Positions 8,540 to 17,102 of a stretch of DNA of 64,000 nt are shown piece after piece. A program made the position numbers and the translations under genes. The notes beneath the pieces were generated by a model. It worked only from the letters and a program-made list of their open reading frames with translations, did no database searches and was not told where the DNA came from. Source of the stretch: Rathayibacter caricis DSM 15933 (GTDB lineage Bacteria; Actinomycetota; Actinomycetes; Actinomycetales; Microbacteriaceae); NCBI RefSeq assembly GCF_003044275.1, contig NZ_PZPL01000001.1:1364001-1428000 (forward strand), read 5' to 3'. Numbering within the stretch: the first letter of the stretch is position 1; each line of letters opens with the position of its first letter.

Positions 8540-11500
8540 TCAGCCGCAGTCGCGGGCCGTGTAGGCCGCGGGGACGACCGTCGTCACGGTCTTCCCGTCG
8601 ACGACGGCGGTCGCGGTGACGGACGCCTGGCCCGCGGCGACCGAGACGGCCCGTGTCGAGAACGCGGCGACCGCGCTCTTGCCGGGGGCGACTCCGGTGA
8701 ACTGCTTCGAGCCCCACGACGAGGCCGTGGTCAGCGACACCGGCACGGCCGAGTCGTTGCGCGCGGTCACCGTCAGCGTCACCTTGCCGGCGATGCAGCG
8801 CGTGGACGCCGTCACCGTGAGGGCGAGCACGGCGGGCTGCCGCAGCTCCACGGTGACCCGGGTGGTGCTGGTCCGCGAGCCGTCGGCCGACGTCACCGTG
8901 ATGGTGCCGACTCCGTTGGTCGCGGTGCTGGGCTGGGTCACGCGGACCGTCGCGGCCGAGTCGGTCGCGACGGCGGTGAGCACCGGCATCTTCGTGCCCT
9001 CGACGACGACCGCGTAGTCGGTGCGCGCCGGGTCGAAGCCGGCCACGCCGACTCCGTCGACGCGCAGGGCGCCGAGCGTGCTCACCGAGGCGGGCACGGC
9101 CACCTTGTCGGCGGCGTCGAACAGCTGCACCTCGGACACGATCATGTGCGTGTTGGCGTAGGCGTTCATCACGACGCGGAAGGCGGTCGCGGTGACCGGG
9201 GCGAACGACGCGGTGTACGTCGGGGCTCCGCCGGCGGGGGACTCGACGGGCTGCGCCGTCTCCCAGCCGGGGACCGACGTCCAGACGCCGTCGACTCCGC
9301 GCGCCTGCAGCTGGATGGTCTGCGCCCAGCTGTTGGTGCCGTCGCGGTAGAACTGCACGCTCGCCTTCTCGACCTGCTTCGCGGCCGGGAAGGTGTAGGT
9401 CAGCGTGCTCTGGGTCGCCTTGTTCGACGCGACCCAGTTCGACCAGCCCTTGTCGCCGAGCACGCCGTTGCGGGTGCGCTCGGGGCCGTAGCCCGACTCG
9501 GACGACGACGCGGTCGCGACGATGCCGGCGTCCGGGTTGAAGTTCCGCGGCGTTCCCGCGGTGACGAGCACCGTGAGGGTCGCGGGCAGCGTCGCGCCGT
9601 CGGCGGTCGCCGTGCCCGTGATCCGGACGGATCCGGTCTGCGCGAGCGAGGCGGTGGTCAGCGGGGTCCAGTCCCACGTGACCGGCACCGGGAAGGTGTT
9701 GGTCGAGGCTCCGACGCGGGCCGGGACCGTGGTGGGGGCGGCGGCGCGGACGGCACTGGTGGAGGCTCCGCTGGCGACCGTCACCGACACGGGGTCGGTG
9801 GCGGTGAGTCCGCCCACGTCGACGAGCGCCGTGACGGCGATCGACTGCCCGTAGAGGTCGGTCGCGGTGCCGGGCACCTCGACGCGGCCGGCGGTGCCCC
9901 ACGCGGAGGACGCCGGCTGCTGCCAGGTCACCGCGACGGGTGCGCCCGCGCCCCACTGGTACTGCGGGGTGACGGAGGCGGGCAGGGTCGGCGCGACGCC
10001 CACCGTGGTGCGCACCGGGACCGTCTGGGTCGCGAGCGGCGCGAGGTCGCGCAGCTGCCACGACTGGTTCGCTCCGCCGTTCGAGCCGTAGACGCCCACC
10101 GTGGTGTTCTCGGCGGTCGACTGGCCGTTGACGTCGAGCGAGAGCCCGAGCGCCTCGTTGACGAGGGTGTAGCGGACGCCGTCGGTCGTGTTCACGATCC
10201 AGCGGGTCGCGGCAGTGGCCTCGGCGGTGGCGACGGGGACGCTCCGCAGGTCGGTGCCGGCGCTGGTCGCTCCGAGCACGCGTCCGTCGCCGTTCTCGAG
10301 GACGACGCGACGGGTCGCCTCGCGCTCGCCGGCCGGCACCTCGTGCACGGTCCAGGTCTGCTTGGCGGCGGTGGCGGAGTCGGTCGCGACCGTCGTGATC
10401 GCGGTCGACGAGGTCGTCGCGGTGAGCGCCTTGCTGCTCTGCGTGCCGACCAGCTGGTAGTCGTGGCCGTCGCGCAGGGCGGGGGCGTTCTCGGCGACGC
10501 CCGAGACTCCGTCGATCGAGAAGGTGGAGACCGACTTGGCGGGCACAGTGACGGTCGCGGTACGCGCCTCGCGGTCGATCACGACGGGGGCCTTCTCGAC
10601 GAGTGCGTTGCCGGTCGGCGCTGCGGCCGAGGCGGCCTGGGTCGTGACGTACGGAGTGACCGACGCGCCCGCGGCGATCGTGCCGAAGCGCGAGAGGTCG
10701 AGGGTGACGGTGCGCTCGGCGGTGGTGGTGTTGGTGTGCACGACGGTCGCTCCGGAGCCGTCCGCGCGGGTGGCGGCGGTCGTCGCGGCGTCGTCGACGG
10801 CGATCAGGTGGTCGCCCTCCTGGATGAACTTGGTGAAGTTGCGGATCGTGTTGAACTTCGAGTTCGTCTCGACGCCGCAGACGGGCGCCTTGGTCGAGTC
10901 CCCGCCGGCGTCCGCGACGCGGCGCACCGACTTCCAGACCTCGGCCCCGCCCTCCTGGTAGGGCTTGCAGTCGAGGTCGATGAACACCGAGCCCCAGTTG
11001 AGGTTCTCGCCCTTGGGCGGAGCCTTCTCCATGTTGTAGTAGTCCTCGACGGGCTGCCAGAGCACCCACGCCTTCGGCTCGAGCTCGCGGAGGTCGTCGG
11101 TGATACGGCCGGCGATGCCGAGGCCGTTCTCGATGCTGGTGGGGTTCCAGCCCTGGACCCAGTTGCCCTCGATCTCGCTCATCCACAGGTCCTTGTCGGC
11201 CTGCTTGGCGAGGTCGCGGACCGCGAGGCGGTCGCCGGTGCCGTAGGTGTGGACGTTCATCCGGTCGACGAGGTCGCGCGCGGATTGCGGGTAGGCGGCC
11301 CAGTTGGTCTTGAAGATGCTCGGGTTGGTCTCGTCCATGGCGGCGATGCCGGCGTCGGAGTCGGATGCGGCCAGGGCGGCGGCGACGTCGGGGAGCAGGC
11401 TCACCTGGGCCGCGGGGCCCATGTGCATGCCCTCCTGGCGACCGCCGGTGGGGACGCCGTTGGTGAGGGTGGTGCCCCAGTAGTTCGTGTTCGGCTCGTT

Positions 11501-12214
11501 GAACGGGTCGAGGGTGTCGAACTCGATGCCGTACTCGGCCTGCATCCGCTCGGTGACCGTGGCGAGGTACTCGGCGAACTTCGCCTCGGCGGCGGGCTTC
11601 AGCTGCTCGCTGGTGGCGTTGAAGCCGCCCGAGACGTAGCCGCTCTCGGTCATGAAGTACGGGGCGGAGTTGGCGAACGACTCCCAGTGCGTGATCTGCT
11701 GCTCGGCGGCGAGCTTCTCGACCCACCAGCGCTGCGTCTCGTCGGCGGTGAAGTCGTAGGAGGCGGGATCGGCCGGATCCCACTTCGCGAGCAGGGCGTC
11801 GCGATCGGCGAGGTTCGTGGAGGTGCCGCCGTAGACGGACGCGTCGCCGGTGGGGTTCTTCGCCCACCAGCCCTCGACCGCGCCGCCGGGGCGGAGGTAG
11901 TCCTTCACGTCGGAGGCGTTGCCGCCGCCGATGTTGTAGCGCGCGATGTTGAGGTCGAGGCCCTCCTCGCCGAACACCTTCTGGTACAGGTCCTCGCGGA
12001 GGGCCTCGGGGTAGTTCCCGGTGGCGTTCGCGAACCAGACGAGGCTGGTGCCCCATCCCTCGTAGGCCTCTCCGGAGTAGGCGGGGTTCGGGGTGATGCG
12101 GACCCCGTCCGCGGCCTCGGCGGGAGCGGCCGCCGTGGGGAGGGCGAGCACCGCCCCGGCGGCCAGTGCGGCGCTCGTGGCGAGCGCGGCGAGTCGTCTA
12201 ACGGACATCGACAT
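8540..12214 (-). CDS. Secreted GH30 glycosidase with ricin-type and F5/8-type domains
   Basis: 1224 aa with a Sec signal peptide (about residues 1-35). The GH30 catalytic barrel covers about 36-470: the acid/base motif DPFNEPN is near 240 and the nucleophile region WMSEIEG near 347. A beta-sandwich follows to about 570, a ricin-type carbohydrate-binding domain about 578-725, Ig-like modules about 735-890, an F5/8 type C (discoidin) domain about 900-1040, and further beta modules to the end. The barrel resembles endo-beta-1,6-galactanases, so it may attack galactan or arabinogalactan side chains (inference). Its upstream operators match those of the sugar importer near 4.7 kb. Confidence 0.9.
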   Translation of the reverse strand: MSMSVRRLAALATSAALAAGAVLALPTAAAPAEAADGVRITPNPAYSGEAYEGWGTSLVWFANATGNYPEALREDLYQKVFGEEGLDLNIARYNIGGGNASDVKDYLRPGGAVEGWWAKNPTGDASVYGGTSTNLADRDALLAKWDPADPASYDFTADETQRWWVEKLAAEQQITHWESFANSAPYFMTESGYVSGGFNATSEQLKPAAEAKFAEYLATVTERMQAEYGIEFDTLDPFNEPNTNYWGTTLTNGVPTGGRQEGMHMGPAAQVSLLPDVAAALAASDSDAGIAAMDETNPSIFKTNWAAYPQSARDLVDRMNVHTYGTGDRLAVRDLAKQADKDLWMSEIEGNWVQGWNPTSIENGLGIAGRITDDLRELEPKAWVLWQPVEDYYNMEKAPPKGENLNWGSVFIDLDCKPYQEGGAEVWKSVRRVADAGGDSTKAPVCGVETNSKFNTIRNFTKFIQEGDHLIAVDDAATTAATRADGSGATVVHTNTTTAERTVTLDLSRFGTIAAGASVTPYVTTQAASAAAPTGNALVEKAPVVIDREARTATVTVPAKSVSTFSIDGVSGVAENAPALRDGHDYQLVGTQSSKALTATTSSTAITTVATDSATAAKQTWTVHEVPAGEREATRRVVLENGDGRVLGATSAGTDLRSVPVATAEATAATRWIVNTTDGVRYTLVNEALGLSLDVNGQSTAENTTVGVYGSNGGANQSWQLRDLAPLATQTVPVRTTVGVAPTLPASVTPQYQWGAGAPVAVTWQQPASSAWGTAGRVEVPGTATDLYGQSIAVTALVDVGGLTATDPVSVTVASGASTSAVRAAAPTTVPARVGASTNTFPVPVTWDWTPLTTASLAQTGSVRITGTATADGATLPATLTVLVTAGTPRNFNPDAGIVATASSSESGYGPERTRNGVLGDKGWSNWVASNKATQSTLTYTFPAAKQVEKASVQFYRDGTNSWAQTIQLQARGVDGVWTSVPGWETAQPVESPAGGAPTYTASFAPVTATAFRVVMNAYANTHMIVSEVQLFDAADKVAVPASVSTLGALRVDGVGVAGFDPARTDYAVVVEGTKMPVLTAVATDSAATVRVTQPSTATNGVGTITVTSADGSRTSTTRVTVELRQPAVLALTVTASTRCIAGKVTLTVTARNDSAVPVSLTTASSWGSKQFTGVAPGKSAVAAFSTRAVSVAAGQASVTATAVVDGKTVTTVVPAAYTARDCG

Positions 12215-12251
12215 TGATGCTGTCTCTCTTTCGCCAGTGAAAAGCGGCGCG

Positions 12252-12301
12252 TGTTCGCGTGAACACGTCCGGACGGCCCACGCTACATGTTGACGTCACC
12301 A
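12252..12301. promoter_or_regulatory. LacI-type operator pair upstream of GH30 gene
   Basis: TGTTCGCGTGAACA at 12252-12265 is a perfect palindrome, and TGTTGACGTCACCA at 12288-12301 is a weaker match. Their 36-bp spacing mimics the pair at 4724 and 4759. They lie 38-87 bp before the GH30 start, suitable for repression by the same regulator. Confidence 0.7.
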
Positions 12302-12361
12302 TGCGGAAGGCGGGCGGGTGCCGGGATCGCCGACGGGGGCGCGACTCCGGTCCGGGCTGCG

Positions 12362-12418
12362 CGAGATGCCACTTCGGTACAGGTGCTCCGGCGAGTCGCG
12401 TACCGGAGTGGCATCTCG
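12362..12418. repeat. Long inverted repeat (19-bp arms)
   Basis: The arms at 12362-12380 and 12400-12418 match over 19 bp with a single mismatch and enclose 19 bases. It lies just past the 3' end of the ArsR-family gene. It could end that transcript or be a small mobile-type repeat; no T-tract is present. Confidence 0.7.
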
Positions 12419-12434
12419 TGGGAGGCGGACGGGG

Positions 12435-12836
12435 TCAGGGGTGCTCGGGCGGGTCGCAGGGCTCCGCGGCGGGGTCGACGTGGTGGACCAGCACGGTGTG
12501 GCCGACGTGGGCGAGGCCGAGCTCGAGGAAGTCGCGCACGTGGGCGTCGGCGAGGGCGTACGAGGCGGTGCGGCCCTCGCGGCGCACCTCGACCACGCGG
12601 TGCGAGCGGAGGAGCCGCAGCGCGTGCGAGGTCGCGGACGGGCTCAGCCCGCTGCGCTCCGAGAGCTCGCCGACGCGCAGGGGGCCGCCGAGCAGGGCGA
12701 GCAGGATCCGCATGCGGCCCGGGTCGCCGAGCAGGCCGAACACGTCGGCGAGGTCGGCGACGGCGGCGTCGGAGGGGAGTCCGGTCACGGCTGCTCCCTC
12801 GGGGTCGGGTCGGGTCGCCCCGGGCTCAGATCGCAT
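12435..12836 (-). CDS. ArsR/SmtB-family metal sensor (CzrA type)
   Basis: 133 aa winged-helix repressor. The recognition helix region is LSPSATSHALRLLRSH near residues 64-79. The C-terminal helix carries DAHVRDFLELGLAHVGH, exactly the D-x-H-x10-H-x-x-H spacing of the alpha5 zinc/cobalt site of CzrA and NmtR. The start overlaps the CDF exporter gene by 11 bp, so the two are co-translated. It probably releases DNA when zinc or a similar metal binds, permitting exporter expression. Confidence 0.88.
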   Translation of the reverse strand: MRSEPGATRPDPEGAAVTGLPSDAAVADLADVFGLLGDPGRMRILLALLGGPLRVGELSERSGLSPSATSHALRLLRSHRVVEVRREGRTASYALADAHVRDFLELGLAHVGHTVLVHHVDPAAEPCDPPEHP

Positions 12837-13749
12837 GCGCCTGCTCCGGGAACTCCTCCGGCTCGCACTGGATCGTCGCGTGGGCGACTCCGTGATCCTC
12901 CCGCAGAACGGCGAGCACCGCGCTGAGCACCTCGCGGTAGTCGGCGTCGGGAGCGACCACGATGTGGCCGCTTGCGCTCTCCATGCCGGACGTGATGGTC
13001 CAGACGTGCAGGTCGTGTAGCGCGAGCACTCCGGGCACGGCGCGGACGTCGCGCTCGATCGCGTCGACGTCGAGGTGCGCCGGCGCCGACTCCATCAGGA
13101 TGCCCAGCGCCTGCCGGGTCAGCGACCAGGTGCGCGGCAGGATCAGCAGCCCGATCAGCACGCCGACCACCGGATCCGCCCAGGCCCAGCCGGTCGTGAG
13201 CAGCACGATCGCGGCCACGATCACTCCGACCGAGCCGAGCGCGTCGCCGAGCACTTCGAGCGAGGCTCCGCGGAGGGTGATGCTCTCCTTCGCGCCGGCC
13301 GAGAGCAGGCGCAGGCTCACCAGGTTGACCAGGAGTCCGACGATCGCCGTGAGGAGAAGAGGCTGCCCGGGGACTGCGGGCGGCTCGGCGAAGCGGCGCA
13401 CGGCCTCGACGATCACGAAGGCCGCGACGCCGAAGAGGAGGAGCCCGTTGGCCAGCGCGGCGAGGACCTCGAGGCGGTAGGAGCCGTAGGTGCGGCCGCG
13501 GGCGGCCGGGCGGGCGGCGAGCGAGATCGCGGCGAGGGACATGCCCAGGGCGATCACGTCGGTGCCCATGTGCGCGGCGTCCGAGAGCAGGGCGAGGGAG
13601 CCGGTGCGGACGCCGACGACGAACTCGACGACCATGAACGCGGCGGTGAGGACGAAGGCCGCGAGGAGGGGGCCGCGGTGGCGCGCGGCTGCGGATCCGC
13701 TCGCTGCTGATCCGCTCGCCGCGGGGACGTGGGAGTGCCCGGCGCCCAC
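12826..13749 (-). CDS. CDF-family heavy-metal efflux transporter (CzcD type)
   Basis: Cation diffusion facilitator, about 307 aa with six membrane spans and a cytoplasmic C-terminal ferredoxin-like domain. It exports zinc or a related metal in exchange for protons. Metal-site motifs appear as LLSDAAHMGTDV (span 2) and EVLGDALGSVG (span 5). I choose the GTG at 13749, which has GGAG upstream. An ATG at 13794 would add 15 residues, but that stretch contains a perfect 16-bp palindrome that looks like an operator. The ArsR-type sensor follows directly. Confidence 0.88.
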   Translation of the reverse strand: MGAGHSHVPAASGSAASGSAAARHRGPLLAAFVLTAAFMVVEFVVGVRTGSLALLSDAAHMGTDVIALGMSLAAISLAARPAARGRTYGSYRLEVLAALANGLLLFGVAAFVIVEAVRRFAEPPAVPGQPLLLTAIVGLLVNLVSLRLLSAGAKESITLRGASLEVLGDALGSVGVIVAAIVLLTTGWAWADPVVGVLIGLLILPRTWSLTRQALGILMESAPAHLDVDAIERDVRAVPGVLALHDLHVWTITSGMESASGHIVVAPDADYREVLSAVLAVLREDHGVAHATIQCEPEEFPEQAHAI

Positions 13750-13770
13750 GGTCAGGCCGCTCCTGAATGC

Positions 13771-13786
13771 CTGTTCATATGAACAG
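13771..13786. promoter_or_regulatory. Perfect 16-bp palindrome, candidate ArsR operator
   Basis: CTGTTCATATGAACAG is a perfect palindrome 22 bp upstream of the exporter GTG start. TGAACA half-sites are typical of ArsR/SmtB operators, although here they point outward. Autoregulation by the downstream sensor is inferred. Confidence 0.65.
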
Positions 13787-13806
13787 TCTTGCACATGTCG
13801 CTGATG

Positions 13807-14283
13807 TCAGCGGAGGGGCGGACCGTCCCAGAGGGTCTCGAGCGGGTCCTCGCGGTCGACGCCGTCGAGGTGCTCCCGGTGGCGCCGCTCCGCCTCCGCG
13901 GCGGAGATCTCGCCGCGCTCCTCGGAGGCGCGGACCGCGGCGGCGCGACCGCCGTCGCGGGTGAGGAACGGATCGTCGGGAGTCGCGCGGCGCACTCCGT
14001 CGCGGCGGTCGAACGAGCGGGCGCTGATGCCGGTGACGGTGCCGGAGGAGGCGAGCAGGGCGAGGGCGACGGAGTCGGCGGCCCGCCAGGCCGCGGCACT
14101 GGAGCGGCGCTCGACGGACACGGGGCCCTCCGCCGTCTCGAGGGTCAGCTGCTCGACCTCGGGGAGCAGGTGCAGGATCCGCACCGCCGCGTCGAGGGTC
14201 TCGGCGGGCACCGACTCGACCGAGCCCGAGAACCGGGGCGACCAGTCGTCGTCGGTCGGGAGGTGGGGCCGCCACTCGTCCAT
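13807..14283 (-). CDS. Hypothetical protein
   Basis: 158 aa, soluble and acidic, not recognised. It starts MDEWRPHLPTDDDW and has a charged C-terminal helix (ERRHREHLDGVDRED). The ATG at 14283 has GGAGAGGA upstream. It lies immediately upstream of the metal-exporter operator on the same strand, with no other contextual clue. Confidence 0.7.
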   Translation of the reverse strand: MDEWRPHLPTDDDWSPRFSGSVESVPAETLDAAVRILHLLPEVEQLTLETAEGPVSVERRSSAAAWRAADSVALALLASSGTVTGISARSFDRRDGVRRATPDDPFLTRDGGRAAAVRASEERGEISAAEAERRHREHLDGVDREDPLETLWDGPPLR

Positions 14284-14575
14284 CGCTCGTCCTCTCCGCT
14301 CCGCACGTCCAGGGGAGGACGGCACCGGGGTCTCGGGTGCTCTATACGGGCGAATGTATCCGAACGGTTCACCGATGTCACGATCCCGCGCGCGATCAGG
14401 GCTTCTTCCCCCCCCACAGCTGGGGCGACCCGACCGGGGGGTGGGCCCACCTGAGGGTGAGTGCAGCGTCGGCGGGGTGGTGGCGGGTCGCAGAACCTGA
14501 GCCGAGGGAGGGGGATGTCGGCTGTCAACCGTCAGGGGTCACTCCGGGCTGACGTTCTGCCGCGAGAGGCGGCGG

Positions 14576-14800
14576 TCAGCGGTTGTCGCGGCGGAACCGG
14601 GCCTCGCGGCTCGCGAGGTGGATCCCGAAGCCCGCGATCCCGACGGCGAAGGCGGCGAGCGCGCCGAGGAAGGCGACCTCGATCCCCGCGCCGACGGCGA
14701 ACGCCGAGGCCAGGAGGGCGAGGGCGGCGACCGCGATGACGACCAGACCGGTGATCTCACCGGCTCCGGCGCCCGAGGAGGGGCTGTGCTCGTTCGTCAT
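14576..14800 (-). CDS. Small two-span membrane protein
   Basis: 74 aa. Two hydrophobic spans (about 16-36 and 40-60) are separated by a short turn, followed by a basic tail EARFRRDNR. Unknown function. The 290 bp between 14284 and 14575 contain no supported gene. Confidence 0.65.
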   Translation of the reverse strand: MTNEHSPSSGAGAGEITGLVVIAVAALALLASAFAVGAGIEVAFLGALAAFAVGIAGFGIHLASREARFRRDNR

Positions 14801-15061
14801 GCCGCCAGCCTGCGGGGCGGGAGCGCGCGGCGCAAGGGCGTGAGGCGGCACCCGGGTGAACAGCGGGCCGCTCCCTCCGGGCGACCTGTCGGGAAGTGCG
14901 GGCGCTGAGCCGCGCGGAGCGCGGGCGGGTGCCTGCGGTGCGGTGCCTGGTCGATCCACGTGCCCCGGGGTGACCCCGGAGAGGACGGTGCAGCTCGTGC
15001 ATCGTCCGCCTCGCCCGGAGGGAGCGGTGCCGCCCAGCCTAGGCTGGTGCGGGGGGTTCGC

Positions 15062-16360
15062 ATGCGGGGTCGGGACGCGCTCGTCGAGGCGCTCGTGCAC
15101 GCGTTCCTCGGGGCGGAGTGGACGCACGACGCCCTGCGCGCCGCGGCGGCCGACTCCCTCGGCGCCCGTCGGCGCTGGCTCGGACCGCTCGTCACGCGGG
15201 TGCTCGTCGCGTTCCCGCATCCGCCGGTCGACGCTCCGCGCGAGCTCGGGCGCTGCATCGCGGCGCTGCTGCCGGACAAGGCGCAACCCGTCGTCGCGCA
15301 CCTCGCGCCGGTCGCCGCGAGTGCGGCCGAATCCTCGTCGCCGGTGCCGAGGATCGACGGGATCGCCGATCTCGCCGCGCTGCTCGGGCTGAGCGTCGAC
15401 GCCCTGGACGGGCTCGCCGACTCGGGGTCCTGGAACCGCCGGGCACCGGAGGGGCGGCTGCAGCACTACGACCACGTCTGGCGGGAGCGGCCGGGACGCG
15501 TCGCGCGCCTGCTCGAGGTGCCGCGCGGTCGGCTGCGCGCGGTGCAGCGCTCGGCGCTGGACGAGATCGTGGGCCTGGCGCCGGTGCATCCCGCCGCGCA
15601 CGGATTCGTGCCCGGTCGGAGCGCGATCACCGGGGCGGCGGAGCACGTCGGCAGCGCGGTCGTGGTGACGCTGGATCTGCAGCGGTTCTTCGCGCAGGTG
15701 ACGGCGCCTCGGGTGTTCGGGCTGCTCCGCCGGGAGGGGCTTCCGGAGGCGGTCGCGTACACGCTGACGGGGCTCTGCACCCACGCGGTGCCGGTCGCGG
15801 TGCTGCGGCGGCTGCCCGAGGGCGGGTCCCCGGAGGAGCGCGCGGGGCTGCGGCGGGCGCTGACGCTGCCGCACCTGCCGCAGGGCGCGCCGACGTCGCC
15901 GGCGCTCGCGAACCTGGCGCTGCGGCGCCTGGACGCGCGGCTCACCGGGTACGCCGAGGCCGCCGGCGCGCGCTACACCCGGTACGCCGACGACCTCGCG
16001 TTCAGCGGCGACGAGAGCTTCGCGCGGCGGGCCGAGGCGTTCGCGCGCGGGGCGCAGCGGGTGGTGGAGGACGCGGGGTACGCGGTGAATCCGCGGAAGA
16101 CGCGGATCCGGCGGGCGTCGGTGCGGCAGAGCGTGACCGGAGTGGTGGTGAACGTGCGGCCGAACGTGCGGCGGGCCGACGTGGACCGGTTGCATGCGAT
16201 CCTGCACAACTGCGCGGTGCACGGGCCGGCGGGGCAGAACCGCGCGGGGGTGGGGGACTTCCGGGCGCATCTGCTGGGGCGGATCGCGTGGGTGGCGGCG
16301 GTGAATCCGGGGCGCGGGGCTGCGCTGCGGGCGGTGTTCGATCGGATCGAGTGGGGGTGA
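15062..16360 (+). CDS. Retron-type reverse transcriptase
   Basis: RNA-directed DNA polymerase, 432 aa. The RT palm/fingers begin near residue 165 with AHGFVPGRS (about 179-187). The catalytic Asp of motif A lies in LDLQRFF (about 204-210), motif B is LPQGAPTSPALANL (about 272-285), the active site is YADD (308-311), and the retron-like VTG motif is VTGVVVN (358-364). The first 160 residues are an unassigned helical region. The ATG at 15062 has a G-rich ribosome-binding site. Codon use is as GC-rich as the chromosome, so there is no sign of recent transfer. I see no convincing retron RNA or effector beside it. Confidence 0.9.
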   Translation: MRGRDALVEALVHAFLGAEWTHDALRAAAADSLGARRRWLGPLVTRVLVAFPHPPVDAPRELGRCIAALLPDKAQPVVAHLAPVAASAAESSSPVPRIDGIADLAALLGLSVDALDGLADSGSWNRRAPEGRLQHYDHVWRERPGRVARLLEVPRGRLRAVQRSALDEIVGLAPVHPAAHGFVPGRSAITGAAEHVGSAVVVTLDLQRFFAQVTAPRVFGLLRREGLPEAVAYTLTGLCTHAVPVAVLRRLPEGGSPEERAGLRRALTLPHLPQGAPTSPALANLALRRLDARLTGYAEAAGARYTRYADDLAFSGDESFARRAEAFARGAQRVVEDAGYAVNPRKTRIRRASVRQSVTGVVVNVRPNVRRADVDRLHAILHNCAVHGPAGQNRAGVGDFRAHLLGRIAWVAAVNPGRGAALRAVFDRIEWG

Positions 16361-16395
16361 GGGGGCGCTGCGCTGCCCGTAGCGTACGGCCGTTG

Positions 16396-16416
16396 CACGG
16401 TGGTCGGGCCCACCGT
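16396..16416. terminator. Short hairpin after reverse transcriptase
   Basis: ACGGTGG and CCACCGT form a 7-bp stem around about six bases, some 35 bp beyond the reverse transcriptase stop codon. Weak by itself and without a T-tract. Confidence 0.35.
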
Positions 16417-16518
16417 CGGGTGCGGGAGCAGCGCCGGCACGGAGGTGAGGCGCGGAGACGCCGAGCCGGGCCGCCCCTGCCGCTGGACGGCGCGCCGCGG
16501 GGTCGAGAGGATGAGCGC

Positions 16519-16971
16519 GTGCGGAGGCGGCGAGCGGCAGCGGGGGGAGCGGTCCTCGTCGCGGCCGTGGTGCTCGCGGGGTGCGCGCCGGCCGAGGGGT
16601 GCCGGGGGTGGAGTACAACGCTGACCGTGAGCGTCGAGGGGCCGGGGAGCGGCTCCGTCGCGGACGTGCGGCTGTGCTCGGGCGACGTGTGCTCGCGGCC
16701 CGAGGCGATCACTCCGGACGGGGCGCCCACCTACCCCCTCGCGCGGGACGAGGACGGCGGCTGGGTGTTCGAGGTGGGCACGGAGCCGCCGGACGAGGCG
16801 ACGGTCACGCTCGCGGACCGCTCGGGCGAGGTGCTGATCGAGCGGGAGCAGCCGCTGTCGTGGCGGCTGCTCGGCGAGCCCGAGGGGCCGGAGTGCGGCT
16901 GGCGCGCGCAGTCGCGGACGCTCGTGATCGCGGTGCCCGAGCCCCGCGGATCCGTGTTCGGGACCCGCTAG
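16519..16971 (+). CDS. Hypothetical lipoprotein
   Basis: 150 aa. A short basic start (VRRRR) is followed by a hydrophobic stretch and lipobox VLAGC near residue 22, so it should be exported and lipid-anchored. The body is a small beta-rich domain with paired cysteines (CSGDVC). The GTG at 16519 has GAGAGG upstream. The last 15 codons and the stop are part of a 45-bp tandem duplication. Confidence 0.72.
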   Translation: MRRRRAAAGGAVLVAAVVLAGCAPAEGCRGWSTTLTVSVEGPGSGSVADVRLCSGDVCSRPEAITPDGAPTYPLARDEDGGWVFEVGTEPPDEATVTLADRSGEVLIEREQPLSWRLLGEPEGPECGWRAQSRTLVIAVPEPRGSVFGTR

Positions 16972-17015
16972 ATCGCGGTGCCCGAGCCGCGTGGATCCGT
17001 CTTCGGGACCCGCTA
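16926..17015. repeat. Tandem 45-bp duplication across a stop codon
   Basis: 16926-16970 is repeated as 16971-17015 with three mismatches. The first unit holds the lipoprotein's last codons up to the TAG; the second is an untranslated copy including a second TAG. Confidence 0.9.
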
Positions 17016-17024
17016 GAGCGCTCT
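17015..17024. promoter_or_regulatory. Palindrome AGAGCGCTCT, LacI-type operator candidate
   Basis: A perfect 10-bp palindrome about 80 bp upstream of the oxidoreductase gene. It resembles the core of the actinobacterial CebR operator (GGGAGCGCTCCC). A -10-like TAGCGT lies at 17048-17053. Confidence 0.5.
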
Positions 17025-17102
17025 CACGAAACTGCGGGAACGGGTGCTAGCGTCGCCCGGACGACCGATCGCACCGAGGCGATCCCCACGAGAAGGCGAC
17101 CC

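Noticed and set aside
9146..12217. 1023-codon plus-strand frame opposite GH30
   Set aside because: Antisense shadow without any recognisable motif; the minus strand is a coherent GH30 enzyme.
14801..15061. Possible retron msr-msd RNA upstream of the reverse transcriptase
   Set aside because: Only short GC-rich palindromes are seen, with no paired a1/a2 repeats or long msd stem; a promoter-like sequence also lies next to the start.
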